Notes under the pieces: generated by a model
Told to the model about the DNA's origin: nothing
The model's input: the letters and a program-made list of their open reading frames with translations, nothing else
The model's database searches: none
Program-made: the position numbers and the translations under genes
Assembly (NCBI GenBank): GCA_041490445.1
Contig: JBGPTF010000001.1
Location: 62,001 to 126,000, forward strand
Direction of reading: 5' to 3'
Source of the DNA: JBGPTF01 sp041490445
Lineage (GTDB): Bacteria > Acidobacteriota > Terriglobia > Acidiferrales > UBA7541
Length of the DNA: 64,000 nt
Part shown: piece by piece, positions 9,112-18,057 of the stretch
Position numbering within the stretch: position 1 is the stretch's first letter
How the letters are laid out: every line of letters starts with the position of its first letter

Positions 9112-10443
9112 TCAGGCGGATCCTTTCTTCGATTCGATCTCACGGATCCAAAGCCACAGTCCGATGAGGACCACGATGATGGCAAACACTGTAATGCCCA
9201 AACCCTTCCGGCGATAATCACGCTCGGCGAGGGCCTGCATTCCGGCTTCGAGAGTCGCATGACTGACTTTCAACCCCTCCTGGACGTCCGCGGCGACTCG
9301 CGCGGGGGTGAAGCTGTGAATCGTCACGCGGGCTTTCGTCAAGGCGTCGCGCGCTTGTGATTCAGCAAGCCTTGCCTGGCTGACTTCCATGCCGGAGCGC
9401 TCGGCCTGGCCGAGCACCTCGTCCGACTTTTCCATGGCCGCCTGCAGGCGCGCGAGACCGGCATGCATGGTTTGCGCGCCCTCAAAACCGGGATCCCCGG
9501 ACGAATGGCAGCGGCCGCAGAGAGAGTTCTCGTTTGTCGCCAGCAACGCATCGGTGGGATGGACGATGCGATGATTCTCATGACAAGTCACGCAGCCGGG
9601 CAATGACATTGCCGTAAAGGCATCCTTGTGGGGGCTTTGGTCAAAGAGCTGCGCCTGGAATGCGTGGCAGGTCGAGCACACAAATTCGACCGAGGCGACG
9701 CCCGGAGGAGTTGCGCCGTGATTTCCATGACAGGTGGTGCATGTCGGCGCACTCAAATCGCCGCGAACGACGAGCGCCTCATGATGAACGCTTGCCTTGT
9801 ACTTCGCATATTGATCGGTAGGAATCCCGTAGGACTTCATGTACTGGCTGTCCGCATGACAGCGGGCGCACGTCTCGGCGACGTTCAATGGATGGACGCG
9901 CGAACGGGAGTCGGAGGCGGGCCGGATGTTATGCAAGCCATGGCAGTCCGTGCACACGGCGACACGCGCATCGCCCTGCGCCAGCCGCCTGCCGTGAACG
10001 CTCGTCCGGTACTGGCTGAGCTGGTCGGTGCGAAGCGATGGATTGAATTGGCGCATGTATGCCACATCGGAATGGCACTTGGCGCAAACCTCGGGGACTC
10101 GATTGTGCTCGATCTTCCCGCGAAAACCGGCGGCACGCCCCATCGCCACGTTCGGATCGTCGCTCGTCGGATCTCCGCCATGGCAGGCGGCGCACGTAAG
10201 CCCTTTCTGAGAGTGAATGTCCTGGCTGAAATCCTCCTGAGTCACCCGCAACGGCGGGTCGAGCAGAGAATGGCATTCGATGCAGGTGTTCCTGGTCTGC
10301 GCATAGCTGACCGCGGGAAACAGGCAAGAGAGCGCGAGCAGGAGAAGCAGGGGAGGAAGCCAGGCACGAGAATCTCGGAGAGCGGCGATGTCCTCGATCG
10401 TCACCGAGCAGCGTGCATGCGCGTGTTGAAAGTCACTTTGCAA
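9112..10443 (-). CDS. Nine-heme membrane-anchored cytochrome c of the bc-type complex
   Basis: About 443 residues with a signal/anchor near residue 30, nine CXXCH sites between about residues 50 and 335, a helical stretch rich in Ala/Glu, and a C-terminal membrane helix (GITVFAIIVVLIGLWLWI). It probably replaces cytochrome c1 as the electron exit of the Rieske/cytochrome b complex encoded directly upstream. The start as drawn is a TTG that overlaps the cytochrome b stop by 11 bases. A GTG at 10404, closer to the hydrophobic segment, is an alternative. The overlap suggests translational coupling with cytochrome b. Confidence 0.88.
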   Translation of the reverse strand: MQSDFQHAHARCSVTIEDIAALRDSRAWLPPLLLLLALSCLFPAVSYAQTRNTCIECHSLLDPPLRVTQEDFSQDIHSQKGLTCAACHGGDPTSDDPNVAMGRAAGFRGKIEHNRVPEVCAKCHSDVAYMRQFNPSLRTDQLSQYRTSVHGRRLAQGDARVAVCTDCHGLHNIRPASDSRSRVHPLNVAETCARCHADSQYMKSYGIPTDQYAKYKASVHHEALVVRGDLSAPTCTTCHGNHGATPPGVASVEFVCSTCHAFQAQLFDQSPHKDAFTAMSLPGCVTCHENHRIVHPTDALLATNENSLCGRCHSSGDPGFEGAQTMHAGLARLQAAMEKSDEVLGQAERSGMEVSQARLAESQARDALTKARVTIHSFTPARVAADVQEGLKVSHATLEAGMQALAERDYRRKGLGITVFAIIVVLIGLWLWIREIESKKGSA

Positions 10444-11518
10444 TGTAGCCCACCACCGTCATCGAAAGGACATAGAACAACATAAAGATGCCGATGCCCG
10501 TCACCCATCGGCTAATCCGATGGCTCGGGCCTTTGTCGAAGAAGGGCAACAATAGCCAAAGCAATCCGGCGACGCCAAATCCGAGCACACCCAATAGCTC
10601 ACCGTCGAAAAACCAGATCTTTGCGGGAATCCATTTGAGCGTCTGGAACATGAAGAGGAAGTACCATTCGGGTTTGATCCCCGCGGGCGCCGGGGCAAAG
10701 GGATCAGCCTTTGTCCCGAGGCCCCACGGCAACAGAGCGGCCAGCGCGCCAAGCACACCCAGGGCGATGTACCACGCCATCATTTCGCGCAGCAGGAAAT
10801 TCGGGAAAAAGTGCAGTTCGCGCCTCTTCTGCGGCTGAGCTTCCCACTCCGCCTCAATTCTTGGTGGCACGCTGATGCCAAAGCGCTGGACAAGAAGAAG
10901 ATGAAGCAGGAGGAAGAGAGTCGCCAGGCCGGGAAGTACGGCGACATGAAATCCGAAGAACCGCGTAAGGGTGGCGCCGGTAACCTGGTCGCCTCCGCGC
11001 AGAAACACGAGCAGCCAGTGGCCAATCGCAGGTATCTGACCCGCGATGTCCGTTCCCACGGTCGTGGCGAAGAATGCCAGTGTGTTCCACGGGAGCAGAT
11101 AACCGCTGAAGCCGAATCCGAGCGCGAGCAAGAGCAACACCATGCCGCTCACCCAGGTCAACTCCCGCGGCTTGCGGTAGGACTTCAGGAACAGCACGCT
11201 GAACATGTGCGCGAAGGCCATGCCAATCATCAGATTCGCGCCCCAGGAATGAATCGAGCGCACCAACCAGCCGAATTTCACCTGCGTCATGATGTAGCTG
11301 ACGCTCTCAAAGGCGCCGCTGGAAGTTGGCCGGTAATACAAGAGGAGAAGAATTCCGGTCAGCACCTGGAGGACAAAAAGGAACAACGTCATCCCGCCAA
11401 GAAAATACCAATACGAGAAGCGATGAACGGGGACAGTCTTCTTCTTCAAAACCGCCGTGAGTTCCGCCCAGCCGAACCTTTCGTCGAGCCAGTCGTGGAT
11501 CCCCCGAAAAACTCCCAT
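10433..11518 (-). CDS. Cytochrome b (bc/b6f-type, N- and C-terminal domains in one chain)
   Basis: A 361-residue quinol-oxidising cytochrome b. The N-terminal part has the four-helix heme-binding domain with its histidine pairs (VRSIHSWGANLMIGMAFAHM; FFGFHVAVLPGLATLFLLLH). The C-terminal part carries the PxEW-like quinol site as PEWYFLFMFQTLKW and three more helices. Length is nearer to fused b6-subunit IV than to mitochondrial cytochrome b. The ATG at 11518 begins one base after the Rieske stop codon, so the two are translationally coupled. It pumps charge by the Q cycle together with the Rieske protein. Confidence 0.95.
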   Translation of the reverse strand: MGVFRGIHDWLDERFGWAELTAVLKKKTVPVHRFSYWYFLGGMTLFLFVLQVLTGILLLLYYRPTSSGAFESVSYIMTQVKFGWLVRSIHSWGANLMIGMAFAHMFSVLFLKSYRKPRELTWVSGMVLLLLALGFGFSGYLLPWNTLAFFATTVGTDIAGQIPAIGHWLLVFLRGGDQVTGATLTRFFGFHVAVLPGLATLFLLLHLLLVQRFGISVPPRIEAEWEAQPQKRRELHFFPNFLLREMMAWYIALGVLGALAALLPWGLGTKADPFAPAPAGIKPEWYFLFMFQTLKWIPAKIWFFDGELLGVLGFGVAGLLWLLLPFFDKGPSHRISRWVTGIGIFMLFYVLSMTVVGYIAK

Positions 11519-11519
11519 C

Positions 11520-12002
11520 TCATGCCCCCCGGCTCTGGCTGACGATGATTTCATCGCCGCGGACGTGGACGTCGTACTGCTGGAGCGGCCGGGGCGGCGG
11601 CCCGCTGATGTTGCGGCCATTCAGATCGTAGAGGCCGTTGTGGCACGCGCACCAGACTTCCCGCAGGTCGGTGCGGTACTGTACGGTGCAATTCAAATGC
11701 GTGCAGGTGGCAGAAAGCGCGCGATATTCTCCCTCGGCAGTCAGGACCAGCAGCGCGGGACGACTGCCGAAAGCAAATATTTTCCCACTATTCGGTTTCA
11801 ACTCTCCGATCTTGCCTGCCACCACCGTGTCACTCCCGAGGTCGGCAGAGGGGGGAGGAAGCAGGTAGCGGAGCAGGGGATAGAGGAAAGAAGCTGCGGA
11901 GGCGATGAGGCCACCGCCAAGAATGAATCCGATCAGACGGCGCCGTGTCGGCCCCGCGCCTGCCTCCCGTGGAGCGGGACCGTCAGACTTCTCGGTTTGC
12001 AT
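11520..12002 (-). CDS. Rieske [2Fe-2S] iron-sulfur protein
   Basis: A 160-residue Rieske subunit with a membrane helix after a TRRRLIGF basic stretch (possible Tat-type signal) and the cluster motifs CTHLNC and CACHNGLYD. It accepts electrons from quinol in the cytochrome b complex and passes them to the cytochrome c subunit. The ATG at 12002, preceded by GAGGTG, is preferred over a GTG six bases upstream. It is the first gene of the bc-type group, followed by cytochrome b with one base between. Confidence 0.95.
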   Translation of the reverse strand: MQTEKSDGPAPREAGAGPTRRRLIGFILGGGLIASAASFLYPLLRYLLPPPSADLGSDTVVAGKIGELKPNSGKIFAFGSRPALLVLTAEGEYRALSATCTHLNCTVQYRTDLREVWCACHNGLYDLNGRNISGPPPRPLQQYDVHVRGDEIIVSQSRGA

Positions 12003-12222
12003 CGCCACCTCGCAAGGCCTTCTTCTTCGAACCTTCCGTCACACCAACTTTCGCTGCTCGGAGAATGCGAATAATCAAGAATCTACTTTCTCTATCCGTT
12101 CGGATTCTGCGCCCAAAAACTTCCGCGCCAAAACAAAAATGCAAGTCCGTCAGGGAAACGCATACCCCACCACCGGGATGGGGGGCTCTTTCATCCTTTC
12201 GCGACCTGCGCGGTGCAGGCTT

Positions 12223-12672
12223 TCAGCGAGGCACCCCTTCCGACGCCTCGATCCAGCGTGGCTCGATGCGAACGGCAGCCCGGAGAGATTTGCTGATGAG
12301 GCAGCCCTTCTCCGCTTTTTCCATCAGCCGTTTCCCGCGCTCGATGTCTTCCGGCGCCACACCGACCTCCGGTGAAAGAACGATCTCCGTGAACTGGAGG
12401 CCTTCTCCGGCAACTTTTTCGAGACGGCCCTTGGCTTCCAGGCGAAAGGAATGCACGGGAAGTTTCGAGATTTCGGCGATGGCCAAGAACGTAGCCATCA
12501 AGCAGCTCGCCGAGGCGGCTACCAGGAGATGCTCCGGGCTCCACATTCCGCCCGGCCCGGAGAATTCGGGAGGCGGAGCAACACGAAGAGGCGGCAGGTC
12601 ATCCGCCGTCAGCCGGCCTGTCCGCGCCCCAGTCCAGTTCGCTTCCAGTGAATAAAAGTATGTGTCGGCCAT
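12223..12672 (-). CDS. OsmC/Ohr-family peroxiredoxin-like protein
   Basis: A 149-residue OsmC-fold protein. Members reduce organic hydroperoxides with two cysteines. Here the segment SPEHLLVAASASCLMATFLA holds the first active Cys. The second is at GCLISKSL near the C-terminus. Length is usual for the family. It begins two bases after the stop of the small zinc-finger gene, so they share a transcript. The 220 bases between it and the Rieske gene may hold a promoter for the respiratory genes, but I see no clear one. Confidence 0.92.
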   Translation of the reverse strand: MADTYFYSLEANWTGARTGRLTADDLPPLRVAPPPEFSGPGGMWSPEHLLVAASASCLMATFLAIAEISKLPVHSFRLEAKGRLEKVAGEGLQFTEIVLSPEVGVAPEDIERGKRLMEKAEKGCLISKSLRAAVRIEPRWIEASEGVPR

Positions 12673-12674
12673 GG

Positions 12675-12884
12675 TCACGCAGCCTTTCGAGCTTGCCGGC
12701 GATTCCGCGTCTTTATGCTTCGGGCCGGGCTCTTCGCAGGGAAGTCAGGAATGCGCACGGGCCTGCTGCGCGTGCTTGCAATGCGATTCCAGCAGTGGTG
12801 GCACTGGTGGCCGGAATCGCAGGCCACCAGAATCAGATCCACCGGCCCAAACGGCTGCCCGCAGAATGGACAGATCGTATCCAT
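12675..12884 (-). CDS. Small zinc-finger-like protein
   Basis: A 69-residue protein starting with ATG at 12884, five bases after a strong AGGAGG. The N-terminal half has CPFCGQPFG and then CDSGHQCHHCWNRI. These cysteines and histidines look like a zinc-binding treble clef. The C-terminal half is very basic. No function can be assigned; nucleic-acid or protein binding is possible. It is coupled to the OsmC gene. Confidence 0.75.
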   Translation of the reverse strand: MDTICPFCGQPFGPVDLILVACDSGHQCHHCWNRIASTRSRPVRIPDFPAKSPARSIKTRNRRQARKAA

Positions 12885-12935
12885 CAAATCCTCCTCACAA
12901 GCGGCGAACGAACAGGGCTGAAGCCCGCCCGGAGA

Positions 12936-13340
12936 TCAGGCGATGGCAGGAAGGACCATTTCCCGCGGCGAGGCTTCAACTGCTTTAGCCGCAATTCGAG
13001 CGAGCTCGTTCCGATCGACCGGAAATGCCAAGCAGTCAAAGGCGCCGCAGCGCATCGCTTCGAGATAGAGATCCACATCCTCGGCGTCGGCAATCACCAC
13101 CACCGGCGGCAACGCATGCGACCGGCCGTCCCAAGAAAAAATATCCAGGAAGTCAGTGTTGCTCCGATTGAGGCGAAGCAAGAGGACATCGAACCGTCCT
13201 GATTGCAGCACCTCCCGGAGTTCATCAAGAGTCTGCACGTGGCGCAGACGGCAACCGAAACGATCCATCGCCTCTCGGACGCTCAGCAGATTTCCCGCCG
13301 GATCAACGCACACCACGAACTTCCCTTCAAGCGGCTTCAT
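12936..13340 (-). CDS. Degenerate response-regulator receiver domain
   Basis: A 134-residue stand-alone receiver-like protein. The fold signature is clear by comparison with the neighbour directly upstream, but the phospho-acceptor Asp is replaced (DVLLLRLN, Arg at about residue 56) and the conserved Lys before Pro is missing (CLAFPVD). It is therefore unlikely to be phosphorylated and may act as a decoy or protein-interaction domain. ATG at 13340 follows GGAGGTG and overlaps the upstream receiver gene by 14 bases. Confidence 0.78.
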   Translation of the reverse strand: MKPLEGKFVVCVDPAGNLLSVREAMDRFGCRLRHVQTLDELREVLQSGRFDVLLLRLNRSNTDFLDIFSWDGRSHALPPVVVIADAEDVDLYLEAMRCGAFDCLAFPVDRNELARIAAKAVEASPREMVLPAIA

Positions 13341-13725
13341 GCCCCACCTCCAACCCCCGCTCGCCAATCAAGCAATAAATGGAACCGACGACCTCGGCAA
13401 CATGCAGTGGTTTCTGCAACACCAGGTCAAATCCAGCCTGCCACGCGCGATCGGCTAATTCGGCCGTCGCTTCCGCAGAAACGAGGACTGCCAGGATGTG
13501 CGGATGTTTGTCTCGCATGTCTCGGAGCACGTCGAACCCATCCTGTTCACCGGTGAGCTGCCAATCCGTGACCAACACATCGAACGGGAAACACGCTCCG
13601 AGCCATCCCGCTTCCTTGGCATCTGCCGCACAAACAACCGAGAAGCCCGTTTCTTGCAGGGCAGTCCGCATCCACCAGCGGAATACCCGGTTGTCTTCCA
13701 CCACAAGGACTCTTGGTCGTTCCAT
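13327..13725 (-). CDS. Single-domain response regulator (CheY-like receiver)
   Basis: A 132-residue receiver with all catalytic residues: acidic pocket VVEDN, phospho-acceptor Asp54 in LVTDWQLTG, Ser in LVSAEA and Lys105 in LQKPL. There is no output domain. The ATG at 13725 is behind AGGAG and starts exactly at the receiver fold; longer upstream extensions carry no homology. It heads the minus-strand run that includes a degenerate paralog, a zinc-finger protein and OsmC. No partner kinase is adjacent. Confidence 0.88.
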   Translation of the reverse strand: MERPRVLVVEDNRVFRWWMRTALQETGFSVVCAADAKEAGWLGACFPFDVLVTDWQLTGEQDGFDVLRDMRDKHPHILAVLVSAEATAELADRAWQAGFDLVLQKPLHVAEVVGSIYCLIGERGLEVGHEAA

Positions 13726-14291
13726 CGCGCACGCTCCTGGACTGGCGCTTCGTCTCGACAGTCCGAGCTCCCCTCGTTCTTTCTGCAACCATGCGACCGA
13801 AAGGGTTCGGAGAGAGACGATGTCTACAAAGCGAATCGGCTCTTTGATTTGTGTGCCTCTCCTGCAGTTTCGCGGGCGCGAAGCTGAGGCCAAATGTGGG
13901 AAATCCATCGGTTTGCAGACATTACCTGTGTTAAATGGCACAAAGAAAAGGGGTGCCGAAATGAGTCCGCAGTTCCCAGTTTCTTCAACGTCTTATTCTG
14001 CAAGCTGTTAGCTCATCGCACGTTTTGTGGCCTTTCTTGTGCAGAGATGCCACGCTGGTATTGGCCCCATCACAGTCGTGCGACGGGGTGCGACGACTGC
14101 GCGGAGGGAGTCGTGAACGTTTTCGAGATTCACTTGCCACTCTTGAGGCACCAAACGACTCCACTCAGACACCATATTGACTTGCTAATGAACAGAGTTA
14201 GAATGAGTGTATCTTGGGGAGTTGCACCCCCTTCGCACCTCCCGATAGTCAAGAGTCTCAACCCCATCGCCGATCGCTCGAGGAGCTTCCA
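13726..14291. other. Divergent intergenic region between the receiver operon and the decaheme operon
   Basis: About 565 bases with no convincing gene. The right part holds a good promoter for the decaheme cytochrome operon (listed separately). The left part must contain the promoter of the minus-strand receiver operon, but I cannot place it with confidence. The region between 14000 and 14200 is moderately A+T-richer than its flanks. Confidence 0.5.
14177..14204 (+). promoter_or_regulatory. Sigma70-type promoter for the decaheme cytochrome/porin operon
   Basis: TTGACT at 14177-14182 and TAGAAT at 14199-14204 are separated by 16 bases. Both hexamers match the consensus at five of six positions. 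The predicted transcript start near 14211 leaves a leader of about 80 bases before the decaheme gene's ATG at 14292. Confidence 0.55.
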
Positions 14292-15239
14292 ATGAGCTAC
14301 GCGCCGCAATTGAGGCAGCTCTGCAGGTTCATCGTTATCTTCGCGCTTCTCCCACTGGGTGCTGGCCGGTTAATGGCGGCCGATCAGGAAAAACCGTCCA
14401 AGCCTGCCGTCGCAGCGGATCAGGACCAGTCCAAGTATGTGGGGGCGGAAACCTGCAAGACCTGCCACGAGGACATCTACAATTCATTTGAGAAGACACC
14501 GCACTGGAAAACGACCTACGACTCGCGGCGCGGCGCGGCATTCCAAGGCTGCGAAGCGTGCCACGGGCCGGGCGCCGACCACGTCAACGGCGGCGGCGAC
14601 AAGACCAAGATCTTCACGTTCAAGAATGTTGATCCGGAAAAAATCAGCGAACGCTGCCTGACGTGCCACGTGTACGGCGAGGAGCACAGCAATTTCGACC
14701 GCTCCGCGCACAACACGAACAATGTCACCTGCATTGACTGCCATTCTCCGCATCACGCCAAGGAATCGCAGTATCTGCTGAAGGTGAAGCAGCCGGATCT
14801 TTGTTACGGATGCCATCTCGATGTGCGGTCGGCATTCAACAAGCCCTTCCACCATCGTGTGAACGAGGGCCTGGTGAGGTGCACCGACTGCCACAACCAG
14901 CACGGCGGATTCCTGACCAAACAGTTGCGCTCGACCGCCGCGCAGGACGCGGTTTGCTTCAAGTGCCACGTGGACAAGGCCGGTCCATTTGTATTCGAAC
15001 ATGCCGCAGTAGTGGCAGAAGGCTGCGTGGCCTGCCACACGCCGCACGGCTCTTCGAACCCGCGGCTGCTCAAGCGGAGCCAGGTCAACCTGCTTTGCCT
15101 GGAATGCCACACATTGACGCTGGATTCCGGAGTTCCCGGCGTGCCTTCGTTCCACAACCAGGCGCAGAAGTATCAGGCGTGCACCATGTGCCACACGCAG
15201 ATTCACGGATCCAACTTCGACCGGTTCTTCTTCAAATGA
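14292..15239 (+). CDS. Decaheme c-type cytochrome, DmsE/MtrA family
   Basis: A 315-residue periplasmic cytochrome with a signal peptide ending near LMAADQ and exactly ten CXXCH sites (CKTCH, CEACH, CLTCH, CIDCH, CYGCH, CTDCH, CFKCH, CVACH, CLECH, CTMCH). Length, heme number and spacing match DmsE/MtrA/PioA, which form a heme wire inside an outer-membrane barrel. The ATG at 14292 follows GAGGAG. The next gene encodes the probable barrel, as in mtrAB and pioAB. It should move electrons between the periplasmic pool and the cell surface. The direction (metal reduction or Fe(II) oxidation) cannot be told from sequence. Confidence 0.93.
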   Translation: MSYAPQLRQLCRFIVIFALLPLGAGRLMAADQEKPSKPAVAADQDQSKYVGAETCKTCHEDIYNSFEKTPHWKTTYDSRRGAAFQGCEACHGPGADHVNGGGDKTKIFTFKNVDPEKISERCLTCHVYGEEHSNFDRSAHNTNNVTCIDCHSPHHAKESQYLLKVKQPDLCYGCHLDVRSAFNKPFHHRVNEGLVRCTDCHNQHGGFLTKQLRSTAAQDAVCFKCHVDKAGPFVFEHAAVVAEGCVACHTPHGSSNPRLLKRSQVNLLCLECHTLTLDSGVPGVPSFHNQAQKYQACTMCHTQIHGSNFDRFFFK

Positions 15240-15339
15240 GGCGAGAGCCATGACACGTTATCGCCAGTATCCAATAGATTCTCCGGCAGGGAGCGAGCCG
15301 ACCGCGCCCGGTCGTTTCCGCCGGATCGAGGAGCGGCCC

Positions 15340-17802
15340 ATGAAATTGCATCGCTGGTCCTGGATGACTGCAATCTTGGCCCTGGTTTTCGGACTTCTGT
15401 TGCCCGGCGGTTTGATGGCGCAGGATACGAAGGATTCACAAAAGCCCGCCGAACCGACGGACGGAATCAATTCAGGCGACTACAATTTCCGGCAGTCGGT
15501 TGAGTTCGGCTATCGGATGACCGACTTCACCGGCAATCGCTCGGTATACGACACGTTTGTGAATCTAAACGACGGCCCGCGCCTGCTCGATTACACGCTC
15601 GAGATGCGCTCGCTGAATCACAGTGGGTCGTTGTTCGATAATTTCTATTTGTCGAATTTTGGTTATGGCGGCGACCCGAACAACGTGACCCGGCTGCGCG
15701 CGTACAAGAACAAGTGGTATTCGCTGACGGGACAGTTCCGTCGCGATCTGAATTTCTGGGACTATAACCTGCTGGCCAATCCTCTGAACCCAACGAACAC
15801 ATTCATCCAGGCGTTCAATTCGCCCCACGCGTTTCACACGGTGCGACGCATGAGCGATCTCAACCTCATCCTCATGCCACAATCGCGGGTGCGGCTGCGC
15901 CTCGGCTACGTTCGCAGCGTCGCCGAAGGCCCGTCGTTTTCTTCGCTCCATGACGGCACGGACTTTCTGCTCGCCCAGAACTGGAAGACCACGACGAATG
16001 CTTACTCGTTCGGTGTGGATTACAAGGGGCTGGAGCGGACCAACATCAGCTACGATCAGACCTTCAATTACTACAAAGGGGACACCACGTGGACCGACCC
16101 GGTCCTCACCGGAATGCCCAACTTCCTGACGCGCTTCCAGCTTTCGGACGGCAGCGCGGTGGATGCAGGGCTCCCCTATAATGTGGCAGGCTCGCAACCC
16201 TGCGGCAACACGCCCCCCATTTTTTCACCTGGGACGCCGCCCGTGTTGAAATCCGCCTGTAACGCAGTGACGAACGGGACGGCGCGGTTTGCCAGCGGTG
16301 GGTCCAGCTTCACCATTCCCGGCTACGACCGTGCGGGCCGTGTCCGTTCAAGCTTCCCGACCGAGCAGATCAGCTTCCAGTCAAATTACTTCAGGAATCT
16401 CGATTTGTCGGGCCGCGCGATCTACAGCGATTCCGACAGCCAGAGCCTGGATTTCCAGGAACTTTTCTTCGGGCTGATTACGAGGACCAACGAGCGCGCG
16501 TTCCTATCCTCGGGCCCGGCCACATCGCACGTCGTGAACGCAACCGTGGATTTCGCCGCGACGTACCGGTTCACCGAGAAGCTCCGCCTTGTGGATTCCT
16601 TCCGCTTCCGCAACTACAGGATTCCCGGAGCATGGCTCTTCAACAACGCCAGCGTATTCACGACAGCCTCCCCTGTCACTCTGTTGAGTCCGGTGGTGTC
16701 TTCTCCTCAGGCCTGTTTGACGACCGCGTGCAACCACTCGAGTTCCTCCCCGGCGGATCTCTCTTCCGGCCTGTGGAGCGAATTGTTCAAGCAAGATATC
16801 AAGATGAATACGGCGGAACTGGAATATGACCTCACACGCCGATACGGCGTACGCATCGGCTATCGCTTCCGCCATCGCACGATCATTCACAGCCTCGCCA
16901 AATCCACGACCGAGACTTTCTATCCGGGCACCGCCAACCGCGGTGACTGCGCCCTGGTCAGCGGGAGTCTGCCGGACGGCTGCACCGCGCTAGGTGGCGG
17001 CGCATTCCAATTCGTCACACCAACTCCGCTGGTGCCCGATTCCGACACCACCGAGATCAACGAGCATTCCGGCTTGTTCGGGTTCTGGGCGCGCCCGACG
17101 GACAGATTTCGCGGCAGCTTCGATCTCGAACGCATGTCTGCCGATAACACGTTTACGCGCATCAGCCCGAGCGATCTCGAGCTCTACAAGGTACGCGTAA
17201 GATACCAGCCGCTGGAATGGCTGCACGTGGGAACGGCAATCAATCTGGTTGAGAATCGCAACGATGCATTCCAGGTGGATAATCACCAGCACGATCGGAC
17301 CTACGCCTTCAACGTCGAAATGCAGAAAGGCGAACGTTTTGGATTGGACTTGGAATACGAATTCAGCAACGTCTTCTCCAGCTCGAACATCTGCTACGCA
17401 TTCTCACCGCTTCCGGTGGGGACGACAGTGCCGCCCTGTCCAGTGAGCGCGAGCGGATTCGCCCCTCTTGCAGGCACGTCGCTGTATGACACCCGGACCC
17501 ACTTCGGCTACTTCGACGCCATGTGGAAGCCGTTCAAGCGCATCACGACTCATCTGGGGTACACTGTCACCACGACCAACGGCCAGACGACGTTCTTGAA
17601 TCCAAACGCGCCGCCGGGTCCGCTCGCGTTCAATTATCACCGGCCGTATGCCGACCTCGACATCGAACTGGCAAAGGGACTGAGCTACAAGACTCACTGG
17701 GGCTACTACGGCTACAACGAGAGGGAGCCGTCTGACCCCATCACGGGTTCGCGGAAATTCCGCGGCAACCTGGCAACGTTTTCCGTGCGTTACGCGTTCT
17801 AG
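15340..17802 (+). CDS. Outer-membrane beta-barrel partner, MtrB/PioB-like
   Basis: An 820-residue exported protein with a clear signal peptide (ATG at 15340 behind GGAG; cleavage near LMAQ). The body is built of alternating aromatic/polar strands typical of a large outer-membrane barrel and ends in a terminal aromatic (VRYAF). Size and position directly after a decaheme DmsE/MtrA-type gene fit the MtrB/PioB family that sheathes the heme wire. The CXXC motif near the N-terminus of Shewanella MtrB is not seen. Family assignment rests on length, barrel character and context rather than on a signature motif. Confidence 0.8.
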   Translation: MKLHRWSWMTAILALVFGLLLPGGLMAQDTKDSQKPAEPTDGINSGDYNFRQSVEFGYRMTDFTGNRSVYDTFVNLNDGPRLLDYTLEMRSLNHSGSLFDNFYLSNFGYGGDPNNVTRLRAYKNKWYSLTGQFRRDLNFWDYNLLANPLNPTNTFIQAFNSPHAFHTVRRMSDLNLILMPQSRVRLRLGYVRSVAEGPSFSSLHDGTDFLLAQNWKTTTNAYSFGVDYKGLERTNISYDQTFNYYKGDTTWTDPVLTGMPNFLTRFQLSDGSAVDAGLPYNVAGSQPCGNTPPIFSPGTPPVLKSACNAVTNGTARFASGGSSFTIPGYDRAGRVRSSFPTEQISFQSNYFRNLDLSGRAIYSDSDSQSLDFQELFFGLITRTNERAFLSSGPATSHVVNATVDFAATYRFTEKLRLVDSFRFRNYRIPGAWLFNNASVFTTASPVTLLSPVVSSPQACLTTACNHSSSSPADLSSGLWSELFKQDIKMNTAELEYDLTRRYGVRIGYRFRHRTIIHSLAKSTTETFYPGTANRGDCALVSGSLPDGCTALGGGAFQFVTPTPLVPDSDTTEINEHSGLFGFWARPTDRFRGSFDLERMSADNTFTRISPSDLELYKVRVRYQPLEWLHVGTAINLVENRNDAFQVDNHQHDRTYAFNVEMQKGERFGLDLEYEFSNVFSSSNICYAFSPLPVGTTVPPCPVSASGFAPLAGTSLYDTRTHFGYFDAMWKPFKRITTHLGYTVTTTNGQTTFLNPNAPPGPLAFNYHRPYADLDIELAKGLSYKTHWGYYGYNEREPSDPITGSRKFRGNLATFSVRYAF

Positions 17803-17816
17803 TGCATGCCTCCACC

Positions 17817-17860
17817 GTGGTGGCGGAGAGCGATGAACCAGCCGCCACCACACCCTTTTC
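17817..17860 (+). terminator. Possible Rho-independent terminator after the barrel gene
   Basis: GTGGTGGCGG at 17817-17826 pairs perfectly with CCGCCACCAC at 17842-17851, with a 15-base loop, followed by ACCCTTTTC. It lies 14 bases beyond the stop of the MtrB-like gene. The T tract is short, so termination strength is uncertain. Confidence 0.4.
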
Positions 17861-18057
17861 TGTGAGTCATCTCCCGCAGGGCTGGGGAATCCCCCGCGAC
17901 TGCCAATTCTTGCGGGCTCGCAGCATCTCCAAGACTCGACTAACTCCCGCTCTTTCTGCTCGGTTTCCGGCTACAGAATTTGGGGGAGTGGAACATGGGG
18001 TGCTACCAAGAATCGTGAAGTTGTTTGTCCAGAGCTGACCGAAGTGAGGTAGTAACA

